Source: Conchocele bisecta (lineage: Eukaryota; Mollusca; Bivalvia; Lucinida; Thyasiridae). From it: a stretch of DNA of 64,000 nucleotides. The stretch covers positions 9,761,043 through 9,825,042 of the forward strand of contig CM055267.1 of NCBI GenBank assembly GCA_029237695.1, read 5' to 3'. Below are positions 53,750 through 64,000 of the stretch, in pieces. The position numbers were made by a program, and so were the translations under genes. Under the pieces are notes generated by a model that saw nothing but the letters and a program-made list of their open reading frames with translations, had not been told where the DNA came from and did no database searches. Position 1 is the first letter of the stretch. Every line of letters starts with the position of its first letter.

Positions 53750-54037
53750 TCACTCGTCGAGTCCCATTACGCGATCGATTTCCTCGTTGATTACGTTGAT
53801 CTCGACCAACAGATAGTGCGTGTCGGCGTTCTCGCACAGTGGTAGTCGCACCTGTTGCAGTGCGAACTGGGCGTTGCTGATAACGAACGACTTGTCGGTC
53901 TCTGTCAGAAGGTACTCGGTTACTTTCGATGCCGCCGGCGACTGTGACGAGTCGGCGTATATATCAGAGAGTACGATTTCCTTGCTGCTCTTCTTGCTGG
54001 GTATAACGGCGATTTCGCAACCGCCTTTGTCTGTCAT
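53750..54037 (-). CDS. Small frame directly downstream of the OTU/kelch-like gene
   Basis: A 95-aa frame (MTDKGGCEIAVIP...) sits exactly in frame with the upstream gene, 16 codons after its TAA at 54086. It is acidic, with a helical end (YLLVEINVINEEID). It may be a separate small gene or the original C-terminus cut off by a stop. The AATAAA overlapping the upstream stop favours a natural end there. Confidence 0.4.
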   Translation of the reverse strand: MTDKGGCEIAVIPSKKSSKEIVLSDIYADSSQSPAASKVTEYLLTETDKSFVISNAQFALQQVRLPLCENADTHYLLVEINVINEEIDRVMGLDE

Positions 54038-54085
54038 CAGTTGCAACTGTTGGCTCCGCGCGTTTGCAATACTCTGCCTTGATAT

Positions 54086-55625
54086 TTATTTTAAAGAGTA
54101 CCAGTGGGAAAACGAATCGGATAACGCGCGGACGACACAGTACTTGTTCGTTCTTAAATTCATCAGGTACAGCTGATGTCTGTTGGATCGGACTAGTACG
54201 GTATTCCATTTGTTGATGCAAGGCAGCTTCGTGCTCGTTAGGTCGTGAGTGCCGAACAGCTGTGTCGTGATGAGATTCTCTCCGATCAGCGCGTACACCT
54301 TGTCGCCTAGCACGAGCGTCTTCTTCGGTTGAAAGTCGTTGCAGATGTCGTACAGTTTCGGGTTTACGTATATTGGCGTCCACGCGGTAGTGTTTGGACC
54401 TTGATGGTAGTACGCGATCTCGTTACGTTTTGCAGTCTCCCTGTTTGGAAATGCGAGACATGCGAATCTGAGCTTCTCCCAATCGATCTGCGTTTTCGAG
54501 AGAATGTCCATCTTCGGACAACGCACATCGAACCGTTGCATAGCACATCGCATCTTAATTTCCGCACGTCTCAACTCGTTGGCCGCAGGATCACTCAGCT
54601 CACCGGCGTCTTCTAGCTGAGACTGGGCAGTGTTTCGCATTACCTCTTTGAGATGACGCAACACATCCTTTGTCTTAAGCATCACTGGGTGCGTGTTGAA
54701 TATGTCGACGAGCACGAAATAGTTTTGCTCGTTTAGCAAATTCTCCAGTGTAACTTGACACGGAGCCTGCGAGTCGAGAAATATGCTAGGAAGTCTCGCC
54801 TTCGGTTGGCGTTTGTCTCGAAACACTTCATTGATGGCCTCGGCGATGCTATCCGCTTTCGACAACCCATCGGTGGCTTCGAAAGTTACGGATAGGTGAG
54901 CGGTGTTGTCGTCTTGTCCGGGGTCGTAAAAATATTTGGTTGGCGGTAATTCGCTGCTTACGTCGACGAACAATTCGCTCCAGCCGGACGGCGTCTGTTC
55001 GTCTGCTTCATCTTCTTCAGTTTTGTATCCTTCCTCTTCTTCTCCGTGTTCTGTTCCCACGTACGACGAAGAGTACTCACTGCTACTACTACTACTATCA
55101 CTCTCGCTGTCACTATCGCTGCTGCTGGACGGTACAAGCACGGCGTCGTCTTCCTGCTCTTCGGCCCACTCGCCGTGATCGCATAGCGCACTGTACTTCA
55201 CTACCGGTTGGAAATGCGGTTTGCCTTTGCGATTTATGCACTGTAACACCAGAGCGCGCTGTGATCTGAATACGTCCGGTCGAATATACCTTGGGCTTGT
55301 CGTTGACGGCCGATCCAAAGACGTATATGGGTGTCTCGAGCATGATGGCGGCGACGTGTATTTCCATCTCGGTTGGTTCACCAGCATGCTTCTCCATCAG
55401 GTGACGTATGGCGTACGTCTTCATGTTGGGCTCGTCGGAGTTCTCGCGATAGCGCTTGTCTAAAGCGTCATCGTTGTTCCGATTGCCCATGAAGCGATGC
55501 ATGGCATTCCGTACGAACTGGTACTTGTTCTCTATGCCGAACGTCAGGTAAGCTATACTGCGATAGAATCCATTCCCGTCCGCGACCACGCGTTTCACTT
55601 CGAAAGTATCACTGTTGCTCGTCAT
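54086..55625 (-). pseudogene. OTU-like / kelch-like fusion protein, frameshifted
   Basis: The N-terminus is an OTU-fold domain: ADGNGFYRSIAYLTFG at the active-site position, then TEMEIHVAAIMLETPIYVFG, and after a frame change near 55290 RPDVFRSQRAL and KPHFQPV with the catalytic-type His. The catalytic Cys is Gly (codon GGA). An acidic Ser/Asp/Glu linker (about 55000-55150) follows, then a helical part. A C-terminal set of short beta repeats ends in phrases such as TAWTPIYVNP and VYALIGENL, resembling kelch repeats. The sister gene at 60335-61860 has the same order. It is likely a ubiquitin-binding adaptor, not a protease. Confidence 0.6.
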
Positions 55626-56256
55626 GGTGGGAAGCCACGTAGCAAAACGTCGCGTCGTCTCTCTCTACTAGTCTTCTCACGATCTGTTCACGATCATTCA
55701 TGTCCACGGGATCGACTACAATGCAGATTGCCGTCGATGATTCGTCTTCGTCGTCGTCGTCGTATTCGTCGTCATCATTCAGCGGGATCTGTTCTGGGCG
55801 ATTCTGTTCTGGGCGATTCTCAGGGTTATCGCAGTAGCTCTCGAAGTAAGACGCTACGCTGGCACCCAGGTCGGGAAGCGGCTGCGGCGGCTCGCTCTTA
55901 TTTCTTTCCCATTTGAAACCCTCCCAGCTGTATCCTATACCAGGTGCACTCGTTGGATTGTCACCGGCGACATGCACGCTCACAGTCCGTTCGTTGTCAG
56001 TCGAACTGTTGAACGTAGGAATCTTCGAGATGTCTGACACGTCCATGTTTGGCATGTCGTGTTCTCGGCGAGGTGTCGAGTAGCTATTGACGTGCTGCTG
56101 CTGTTGTGCAGGCGTGCTGTTCGCTTCCCTCTGAGACTCGTACGGTTTAGTGAGATAGACTCTGCCCTGTCGATGAACCGGCTTGTTCGATGACGGTAAT
56201 CCGAGATACGATTTGTCGAACAGCGACGAATCTTGGAAGATGCTTTCGTTATCCAT
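55609..56256 (-). CDS. 215-aa acidic, low-complexity protein
   Basis: An intact frame starts at the ATG at 56256 (MDNESIFQDSS). Gln-, Ser- and Pro-rich segments are followed by an Asp/Glu run (NDDDEYDDDDEDE), then a more ordered end (AICIVVDPVDMNDREQIVRRL). Its last bases overlap the ATG of the OTU/kelch-like gene, in a different frame. Either the two are separate with an overlap, or a single-base change has split one longer protein. No family was recognised. Confidence 0.55.
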   Translation of the reverse strand: MDNESIFQDSSLFDKSYLGLPSSNKPVHRQGRVYLTKPYESQREANSTPAQQQQHVNSYSTPRREHDMPNMDVSDISKIPTFNSSTDNERTVSVHVAGDNPTSAPGIGYSWEGFKWERNKSEPPQPLPDLGASVASYFESYCDNPENRPEQNRPEQIPLNDDDEYDDDDEDESSTAICIVVDPVDMNDREQIVRRLVERDDATFCYVASHHDEQQ

Positions 56257-56349
56257 GGATGCTTTTTTTTTATTTCATTTCATCCCGTTTGATCGCGCTC
56301 TTTAATATTTATTTCAACAACGTTGACCGTGTGCGCGAGTTTATCGCTC

Positions 56350-56963
56350 ATGATGATTTGTAAACGATTTTGCGAGATTCTGCTGCTACCGTTCCGCTGG
56401 ACGACGCGTCGTCACCACCACAAACAGCCCAAGTTGACTCTACCCGTGATCAATATGTACGACGGCGACACGACTGACGATGACGATGACACCACGCAAC
56501 CGAGCGGCGAATGCCAGCAACTGATATCATCGGGCAATCGCGGCGGAACAGACGACTTCGGTCCGCAGATCTTGATGGAAGAGGTGGACGTCGACAATCT
56601 CAAGATGCAGTGTCTAGAACGAATGAAACTCATCAAGGATGACCTACGCGACCGAATCTCTCCATGGACGAGAAGCGAATCAACGCGTTAAACATGAAGA
56701 CGATGGTCACGATTCTCACGAACATTCGCTACAACGAGAAGATCAAGCTTGGCTCGCTGCAGAACTCGCAGTATGCCGATGCCATGATCCTTCAGAAGCA
56801 GGTCGTGTGTAACTTTGCCGGTCAGCGAGAGTACGGTGATCTCATGAAGCCAGTACTGCAGTCTCACCAATCGCAGCAGATCGCGGCGCACGATGACGGC
56901 GACGCTGATGACGACGACGTGCCATATTCCGCGACCAAGCCAATATTGAAGACACGTGACTAG
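56350..56963 (+). pseudogene. Small helical protein, one frame change
   Basis: The ATG at 56350 (MMICKRFCEILLLPFRW) begins a short hydrophobic/basic leader. It is followed by an Asp/Thr-rich stretch and helical LKMQCLERMKLIKDD. Coding continues in another frame from about 56664 (MDEKRINALNMKTMV), then helical LQNSQYADAMILQKQ and an acidic tail ending KPILKTRD. The continuity of predicted helix across the frame change supports one gene of about 205 aa. The function is unknown. Confidence 0.45.
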
Positions 56964-57004
56964 AAAAAATAATAATGTTAATGCTGCTGAACCTGTGGCG
57001 GCAG

Positions 57005-57013
57005 TATAAATAG
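57005..57013 (+). promoter_or_regulatory. TATA box of the SSB-like gene
   Basis: TATAAATAG, 60 bases before the ATG at 57065. Confidence 0.7.
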
Positions 57014-57064
57014 AGCCGACTTGGCATGTCTGATCACAACCTCTCAACAACTCATCCAACAAAC

Positions 57065-59755
57065 ATGAATACCGAAGACAACAAAGACAGTCGACAGTGC
57101 TTCTGACTGGCAAGTCCGTGGCCATCAACGAGGGAACCTTCCTGCTTCGAGTCAACAAGAGCGACGTGGACCAGTCGGACTTTGCGAAGCAGTGCCTGTA
57201 CGGCGACGCCTTCCGTTCGGCGTACTCGCCTAATCTCATGATGATACCGACTTCGATCTTCCTGCCGCAGATGTTTGCAGGAAAGAACGTCTTCATGGAA
57301 CACAAGCTGAGACACCAAAAGGTGCCGTTGCTCGACAGCTTCTTGCCGTACGCCTTTCTGCTGATACCTGGCGAAGACGACAAGGCGATGCGAATGTTCA
57401 ACGACTTCTATGCTTCGCCGCCGAATGCTGAAGGTGCCACCTACTCCAAAGTTTACGCCGACATGAAGAAATCAGTACTGCACCACTTGCAGCAGCAGCA
57501 GGACGACGACGACGACTCCGACGACACGGGCACGAACGAGTACATGCAGGACGACGCTTACACTGTGATCTTCTTCACGCAGGCCTCGTCTGTTCGCGTT
57601 CAGCAGTCGGATCCCAAACAACTGCGCTTCGGAGCCATCGGGTCGAATCACGTCGTGTCTCTGCCGAACAACATCGTCGCGAGATTCGATGGCTACGTTG
57701 CATGCGGAGAGTCGTGTAACGTCAGCATGTCTCCTGCAGTGACTGGCGCCATCAAGAAAGAGCTGCTGACGCTGACGCAGCTGTTCGTCGGCTACGAGAA
57801 GCAACCGTCTGGAGACTACGTGAAAAACATCAACCACCTGTTCGACGGGCAGATCAAGTCGATTCGTACAGACAGCGACGCCAACGTTGAGAGCTACTCG
57901 CTGGCCGCGCTGAAGCTGTATCTGTCTCGCACTCTGGAAGTGGACGACGCGACGACAAATGGCAAGCAACCACATGCGATACTATCCGACCCGGACTTCA
58001 GGGAGACGATCGAGAAGAAGACGCTGTTTCAGCTGCTCATGGTCATGGATATGGGTTCGTGCTTCAACGCCCGACGTCTTACCAAGAAGGTGACACCTGA
58101 CGGAAAACCAATCGTAGTATGTTCGGAGCCGTACACGAATCCGTTTGCCGAACTTACCAGTGCCTTCTACGGGAACGTCAATTGGCTGACGAGTCTACTT
58201 ACGGCATGCACGTTCTTCGCCAGGGTGAAAAATCGTTCCTGCTGTCGGTCGTGTCACCAGAAGGTCTGCGCGGTACAGACACCATCGCTACTGTGCTCTT
58301 ACCGTAGCGTCGCCGCCGCCGCATCTTCGAAGAAAGAGAGAATGGGCGCCGTCATGTGTTTCTACACGTCTACTGCCTTCAACAGGACTGGTCCGCTCGG
58401 TAATCTGAAACGCAGGCAAACGTCGTCCGACTCTGTCAGCGATAACGGCGGCGGCAGTAGCGGCACCAACCTGGTCATGTGGGAGAAGCATCACTCCGAT
58501 CTGCTGAAGCAGCTCGAAGACAGCTATCAACTCGAGCTGAACGCGTACGCCGAAAAGACTGCGACGACGGAGCATAACATCGAGGGCAGAGCGGAACGAT
58601 GCATGAAGCACATCTGCTCGCTTATCGACGACGCTATCGGCACCTGCGACGAATTTTGCAGAGAACTGGACGACGGTGCCGACTCTGTGTCCAACGTGAA
58701 CAGCGTCGAGTCGGAGATCAGGAACGTGTACCGTGTCGGCCAGATGTACGACAAGGGTTTCGCGAACGTGCTGCTCTCCGAGAGTCTCATGTACCTGCTG
58801 AGATCGGTTCTCCTGTACGAGCAGTCGAACTTTTCGCAAATGTCCGTCAGCGACGTCTTCCTCCGTGTTCGACCTCTGCTGTTGGACAACAAGTCCGGTT
58901 TCACGATGTCGCCGGCCACCATTCACAAGTCTACGTCGATGCCGAAGATTGCGGTGAAGAGCTACTCGTCCGACGGCATGATCGTCGATGTCGAAAGCGA
59001 CATATGCGAGAACTACAACGACTTCGACGAGTTGCTGTATCACGTATCCTTTAAGTCGAAGACATATCTGTACGGTCGCTTCGACGAGAAACGGAACAAC
59101 GGGGGACGCAACAGGAAGTTCGCGACGCAGAATATGGCTCGTAACGGGACATCATTGTCGGCAGCCGCTATGACTAACAGTTTCCTAAACTTCAAGAACT
59201 TCTGCGCAAAGAACGTCTGCGAGCTACTGGACATTGGCGAAGACGATTACAGCCGAGACGTGTTGAACGAAGTCCGTGACGAGAAGCTCGACAGGTACGC
59301 GCCGCTCTTCAAATACGTGTCGCAGTGCAAAGTGGACAGCTGGTCATCGATACTGCAACTGGTAAGCACCATGCGAATGCTGGACTACCTCAAGTTCACG
59401 CCGTCGTACGACCGCCTGTCGATGCTCTCTTTCAACAGCCTGTCCAAGTGTGACCAGTCGTCGTCGTCGTCGTACAACACCAGTTCGAGCAAAACCTGAC
59501 TGGCGAATCCTTCAACAGGTTCGAGACGATGTACGCCCAGAACTGCGGCGTCGTCGAATTCGCCGCCGACATACAGGGAAAGCGACTGGTGTTCAAAAAG
59601 TGTTCGGGAAGACTGCTCGACGGTAGCGGCTGCAACGAGCTGCTCAACGCGTTCTCCGGTTCGAAGACGCATCCGGGCTCGCCGCTCTACTACATCACAT
59701 TCGGCGAAAAGACCATCTACGGGCGCTCTAACAACGATGGTGGGGCTTCGCCAAT
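57065..59755 (+). pseudogene. Large protein, possible ssDNA-binding protein (ICP8-like), 3' end replaced
   Basis: The ATG at 57065 (MNTEDNKDSRQC) is placed by the TATA box at 57005. A one-base change before 57097 moves coding to the long frame that runs to 59499, and another near 59460 continues it (FEQNLTGESFNRF). The protein is about 890 aa before the junction at 59755. A Cys/His cluster CCRSCHQKVC (about 58240) could be a zinc site. The C-terminal half is rich in Asn, Phe and Tyr (SFLNFKNFCAKNVCELL). Herpesvirus major ssDNA-binding proteins are large and carry one zinc finger, and this is the obvious missing member of the replication set, but the assignment is tentative. Confidence 0.45.
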
Positions 59756-60209
59756 GCTGGAGAACTTTCTGAACGTTGAACAGTACAAACTGGAGAAGGA
59801 CGCGGCCTACACTCAGTACATAAAGAAGAATCGGAAACAGCTGTACGACGACGTGTTCGATGCCACGTTCAATGGACAGAGCAGCGGCAGCGAAGACGAC
59901 AATCGGTACGCTCCAGAGATTCTGGAGGAAATGTTGTCCGAATTCGACGTGCACTTCCCGCCTAGCGTATTCGCGAGCGATACGATCTACAGATTCGTGA
60001 AGCTGGTTCTCGCCGAGTTTCTCAATCGCGACCAGAGCAAAGTTGCCATCACGGCCAGTCGAATAAAGGAGATTAACGTCAGAGCCGCCAACAGAAAACG
60101 CCAGCGTTGCGATATTGAAGATGACTGTGTCACCGCCGCCGATGCTGCTGCATCAGGCGAAGACGACGCCGACTATCAGAGCATGGCCAAGAGAGTCAAG
60201 AGGGTTTGA
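59756..60209 (+). pseudogene. Rep C-terminal module fused in frame to the SSB-like gene
   Basis: From LENFLNVEQYKLEKDAAY onward the frame matches the C-terminal region of Rep 1 and Rep 2: KNRKQLYDDVFDAT, EEMLSEFDVHFPPSVFAS and a basic RKRQRC tail. The SF3 core is absent. The junction after NNDGGASP lies in one continuous frame, so a chimeric C-terminus is produced. It ends at 60209. Confidence 0.75.
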
Positions 60210-60334
60210 GTTGATTTGGACAATATTTGTGAATCGTTGCCGAATTCAAATAGATTTGAATGAATTAAAATTATTAACGTATGTTTACCTGTTGTTCGTT
60301 TTCTCACACCAGTGTCGCCCCCACCACCCCTAAC

Positions 60335-61860
60335 ATGGATCAAAATATGTGTTTACCACAACCGATTTCTCGCATAGAGAGGCAATTTGTAGTCAACAGG
60401 CTGTTCGACATTATGTACGGTAAGCCGCCGACCAACTTACTTCGTCACTTCATGAACGTCGACGAGTGCGGACCTTTAAAGCTGGTGATGTTAACGAGTA
60501 AGAGAAACAGTCTGTACAGGTCGTTGTCTATGTGCATATTCGGAATAGAGACGGAACACGTGATGATACAAAAGGCGGTTCTCGAACACGCCAGGACAAA
60601 TCGGGAGCAGCTTCGGCGGGGTTTCAACGAAAAATACGGCAATCCCGCGTTCAAAGATGCCTACGAGCAGCTGAAAACGGGAATGCAAACCGGTCGACAG
60701 GCTACCTACTTAGACATGTATGTTGCCGCTCGTCTGATGAACACGACGATATGCTTGTACAACGTAGGCTATCGCAGACCGCTATTGATTCCCGCAATGA
60801 CGACTATGACTCGCCGCCGCCGTTGTCGACAACCGAAAATGCTATTTTCATTGCGATGCAAGAGAGCGGCTGCGAAAAGATATGTGTATATTCGCCCGTC
60901 AGAGCATACGACCGGCGATACCAAATAGACGCACCGCCAACGCGAACAAGCGAAGCGACGAAGAAGAAAAGGACAGCGAGTGCCGACAAGGCGATAGGAT
61001 GCTGTCCGACATCAGTCACTCTGATGACAAAAGATGGAAAGAGCTCAGTCGCCATTCCCTATGCATGTGCGAAGGAGAGTTCGCAGAGCCTTGCAGAGTT
61101 TTGCGGCGAAGCGATTCGCACCGAAATACCCGATATACATTCACTCCGTCGCCTACATGCGTTCATGACGGACGGATCGTATGCTGCCAGCGACGTGCTC
61201 GACCACGACTTGTACCAGTTCGCGAATCGATGGGACATTCCCTCTCTGTATCTTCGCATGCAATCCGCGCTGGAACGAAACCCACTGGCGTCAGTCGTCA
61301 AATTTGCGAGTCATATCGATCTGCACGTGCACGAACCCGTCTACCAGACGTTGAAACGACGACTGTACCGGACAGCCGTGTCCGATCTGAAGCAGATGAG
61401 GTTGAAGCCTAGATCTCAGACGCACAGTCAACTGAACGAGTACATAGTGATGCTCCAAGATTGCAAGGAAAACGCCAAGCCGCTCGTCGCCAGCTACGGG
61501 GCACCGCACGTCGTTGTGTGTCTCGAATCGGAATACGCCTGTTTCGAGTATTACAACGGTCAGGAATGGCACTCCATCTACATGCCACCAGAAGCGAAGT
61601 CGGTGGCGAAGTTTCTAAGAGACGGCAATCGATACTGCGTTCTCGGCGACACGTTGGTTTTCATGAGGGATGCGCGATCCCTGGGCCACGTCAAGTTGCT
61701 CAACGTGTCCGACGCCCGTGTCTCGTACACGAACATTCCTTACGGCGTTCCGTATCCCAGACTATCTGCCACGAGTGATATGCAGACGCTTTTGCTGATG
61801 TCGCCCGAGACCGATCGGATGATGGCCACAGTTACCTGGCTATTAATGGCGAGTCAGTAG
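60335..61860 (+). pseudogene. OTU-like / BTB-like / kelch-like fusion protein, one frame change
   Basis: The start is the ATG at 60335 (MDQNMCLPQ), with an alternative ATG at 60281. The OTU-like domain reads TSKRNSLYRSLSMCIFG where active OTUs have D-G-N-C, so Ser replaces the catalytic Cys. It then has QATYLDMYVAARLMNTTICLYN. After a frame change near 60780, a basic linker (ATKKKRTAS) leads to a BTB/BACK-like part (SLAEFCGEAI, DLYQFANRWDIPSLYLRMQ). Short beta repeats at the end (YYNGQEWHSIYMP, YCVLGDTLVFMRD) resemble kelch. BTB-kelch proteins are substrate adaptors for cullin-3 ligases, so this may redirect ubiquitination. Confidence 0.6.
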
Positions 61861-62799
61861 AAATAACACTGCTAGAATGGAGTGCAAGTGATTCTTGCTG
61901 GGCTTGTACGAGTGCATCTTGGTATGTATATCTGGGCCATGAGTGTATAGTAGCAGTTAAGTTCGACACTTCCTTTGTTAGGGTAGCGAGCGTGTTGTTA
62001 GTGTCCTGTGTGTCCTGCACATTCGATCGCACACTGTTTACCGAGGTCAGCATCATGTTTATCATAGTTGAAAACTCGTTACATTGAAGCTTCATGTCCT
62101 GCATGAGGGCGCGGTACTATGTTTCTGTTGCTGTGTAGCTCCTTGACGTCCGCCTGCAGTTGCATGACGACTGCCGAGACATCTGCCACGACCAGCGTAT
62201 CCTTCAGCGTCAACTCGTCCGGCTCGATATTGGATGGTGATGGCGTTGTCAGGTCAATAATTGTCTTGTCACTACTGCTGCTGAACACGTTCTGTATATC
62301 CCCCGTGCGTTCGCCACTATTGAACATGTGCAGAATATAGCAGTCTAATGCGCATTTCTCGGAGATGGACCCAATTCTTGGATTTCCGTCGGGTTACTAG
62401 CCTGGTTGCCGGGCAATCATCGTGAATTCTCGCCCGTTCCGCGAGCGTTGCCCGGTACCAATTAATGCGCGCTGGATCGTTGTTACATAGACGTAATAGT
62501 TCATCTATATATAGCTCTCGTGGGAGACATCTTAACGCGTCGTCGAGTTTACCGTAAAACTGCTGGTTTGGTACCTGGGATGTGTATATAGTTTCGTCAT
62601 CATCGTCACTGACAGAAGGAAACTCGCTTTTTATTTTCAACAACTGTGAGTTGACCACCTGTTTCGGATCGGTTTCACTATTAACTGACGTATCCGCCGC
62701 CGATACCCGTTCTGGAGTCGAGCAGCGGCTAGTGTTCGCACGGCCGTCCATGTGCATGTCGCCAAACGGGTAGAAATCAAACGTATTTTGTGCGCTCAT
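61832..62799 (-). pseudogene. Coiled-coil protein of unknown function, two frame changes
   Basis: The ATG at 62799 (MSAQNTFDFYPFG) opens a frame that ends at 62317. Coding continues through about 62325 (NSGERTGDIQ) and again near 62090 (MQDMKLQCNEF), stopping at 61832. The middle has a Ser/Thr/Pro-rich part (IIDLTTPSPS), and the end is a heptad-like coiled coil (NNTLATLTKEVSNL). Its 3' end overlaps the OTU/BTB gene tail-to-tail by 29 bases. It is the last recognisable viral gene. Confidence 0.45.
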
Positions 62800-62829
62800 T
62801 GTTACCTGTACTACAAGCGAGTACAAACC

Positions 62830-64000
62830 CCACTGGAGCGTGACGATTTTTCATTCATGTGTTGTCCGCTGTGGTCATTCAATTCAGTTGTTTTGTATAA
62901 CAAAGACCGCAGGGCAAAGTTAGTATGGAGAACAATGGCTCAGCATGTATGTTAGTTCAATCGATGCTCAATGTTATGAAACGAGAAATGAAAAAATGCT
63001 TCAAACTCAACAATTCCGAGTAGTCCCTATCTGTCACATCAGTACCACATTACCAACACATTCATACGTCTGTTCACACTTTTTCAAGAGAAAACTCCGC
63101 GTAATTCTTTAGTTAGAACCGGATGATTGTCCTGATAAATTTTGCGCACACGTCCATTGTTGTTGTTGTAGATCAATCTGTATTTAAGACAATTCTTAGT
63201 CGAACTTACCTTTATGAATAGGACTTAAGATTTTCTTAAAATTTAAGACGACCGTAAGTCGAAAACTAAGTCGAAGCAGCAAGTTAAGATCAACTTTAAG
63301 TTTAAGACGTGACTAAGATTCTTTATGAAATTGCAGCACTGGGGTCAAATATTTTTAAAGCATACAAAATTTGTATTTTACACTAAATTTAGTTTCTCAC
63401 GTTTGGACCCTCGAATTCTGGAGGCCATTGACAACCCTGGTCCGACATGGAATGTTCCAGGCTCTGTTTGAACTGCAAAAACAGACTGAGCTGACTTATT
63501 TCAATCACAACGAGGGCATCGTTATCACTAAGTTAATCCCCTAACTGGCAGCCTTGATAATAACAAAATTAACATCAGTGACCTTGACCTTGGGCGGTCG
63601 GACGTGAGTCGTATACAAAGCAAAGCACCATCCCTAGACACACATTGTCGTATATTATCAAAATCAGGAAACGGTTCATAAGTTATTGGAAAATGGTGTT
63701 ACCAACGTACGTACCCACACACATGGACTAACGCTACATCCCCTCTTGCCGATCGTCTAGGGGATAATTACTGTATAAATAACAAATGTGATTCTGTGCA
63801 AAAGTGGTGAATTTTTCAGTTTGCAGATTTTTTTCTCAATTATTAACCCTTAGCTTAGAAAATATTGATATGTCAAGTCTGACACGGAGAAAATTAATAA
63901 AGTTTTACCAAATAATGATTTTATGGGTTGTTTTCGCAAACAAATCCCGTTTTCGCTATTCAAACAATCATGGCGGACCTTGCGAAAACAGGAATAAATA
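62830..64000. other. Right flank, host-like non-coding DNA
   Basis: No gene was seen. AT-rich sequence carries a palindromic block of TTAAGAC and GTCTTAA-type repeats (about 63180-63330), typical of a short transposon relic. The viral/host boundary lies somewhere between 62830 and 63180. No satellite like that of the left flank, and no target-site duplication, was recognised. Confidence 0.4.

Overview
The window is a piece of an animal nuclear genome carrying about 56 kb of large-DNA-virus sequence. The left flank (1 to about 6757) looks metazoan. It has three short exon-like blocks with GT-AG borders in a compatible phase, several palindromic MITE-like elements, a degenerate minisatellite and a satellite of roughly 196-bp units. 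Viral sequence starts abruptly inside that satellite at about 6758 and runs to about 62.8 kb, after which non-coding, host-like DNA resumes. The host cannot be named from the sequence. The herpesvirus-like gene set and repeat layout fit a marine invertebrate such as a mollusc or lancelet carrying a malacoherpesvirus-like or related unnamed virus, but that is inference.

Layout: a 5.5-kb inverted repeat (6758-12315 and 27115-32634) brackets a 14.8-kb unique segment, much like the IR-US-IR part of a herpesvirus genome. Each repeat carries an outer array of short palindromic motifs (possible origin), a PrimPol/origin-binding-type helicase gene (intact on the right, broken on the left), a giant hairpin, a tRNA-like remnant and a 128-codon gene whose ATG sits at the inner boundary. 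The unique segment holds a family B DNA polymerase interrupted by an intein in motif C, a large protein with two UL36/C76-like protease modules plus coiled coil, a long multi-frameshifted coiled-coil gene, a UL24-like PD-(D/E)xK nuclease, a small zinc protein, a type I membrane protein and a captured somatomedin-B/thrombospondin secreted protein.

From 32.6 to 39 kb the sequence is mostly non-coding: simple repeats, duplicated promoter-like blocks, giant hairpins and one small C2H2 zinc-finger gene. From 39 to 63 kb come three SF3 Rep-like helicase genes, a UL52-like primase lacking its 5' end, RING-like proteins, a Cys-rich protein, two OTU-like/kelch-like proteins with no catalytic cysteine, a possible single-strand-binding protein fused to a Rep tail, and several unknowns.

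Most long genes carry frameshifts or stops, and two junctions (about 40.8 kb and 59.75 kb) fuse unrelated genes, so this reads as a decayed, rearranged endogenous virus. No major capsid protein, terminase or maturation protease was recognised. Some frameshifts could be sequencing errors. Most genes have their own TATA box 40-60 bases before the ATG, consistent with RNA polymerase II transcription of single genes.
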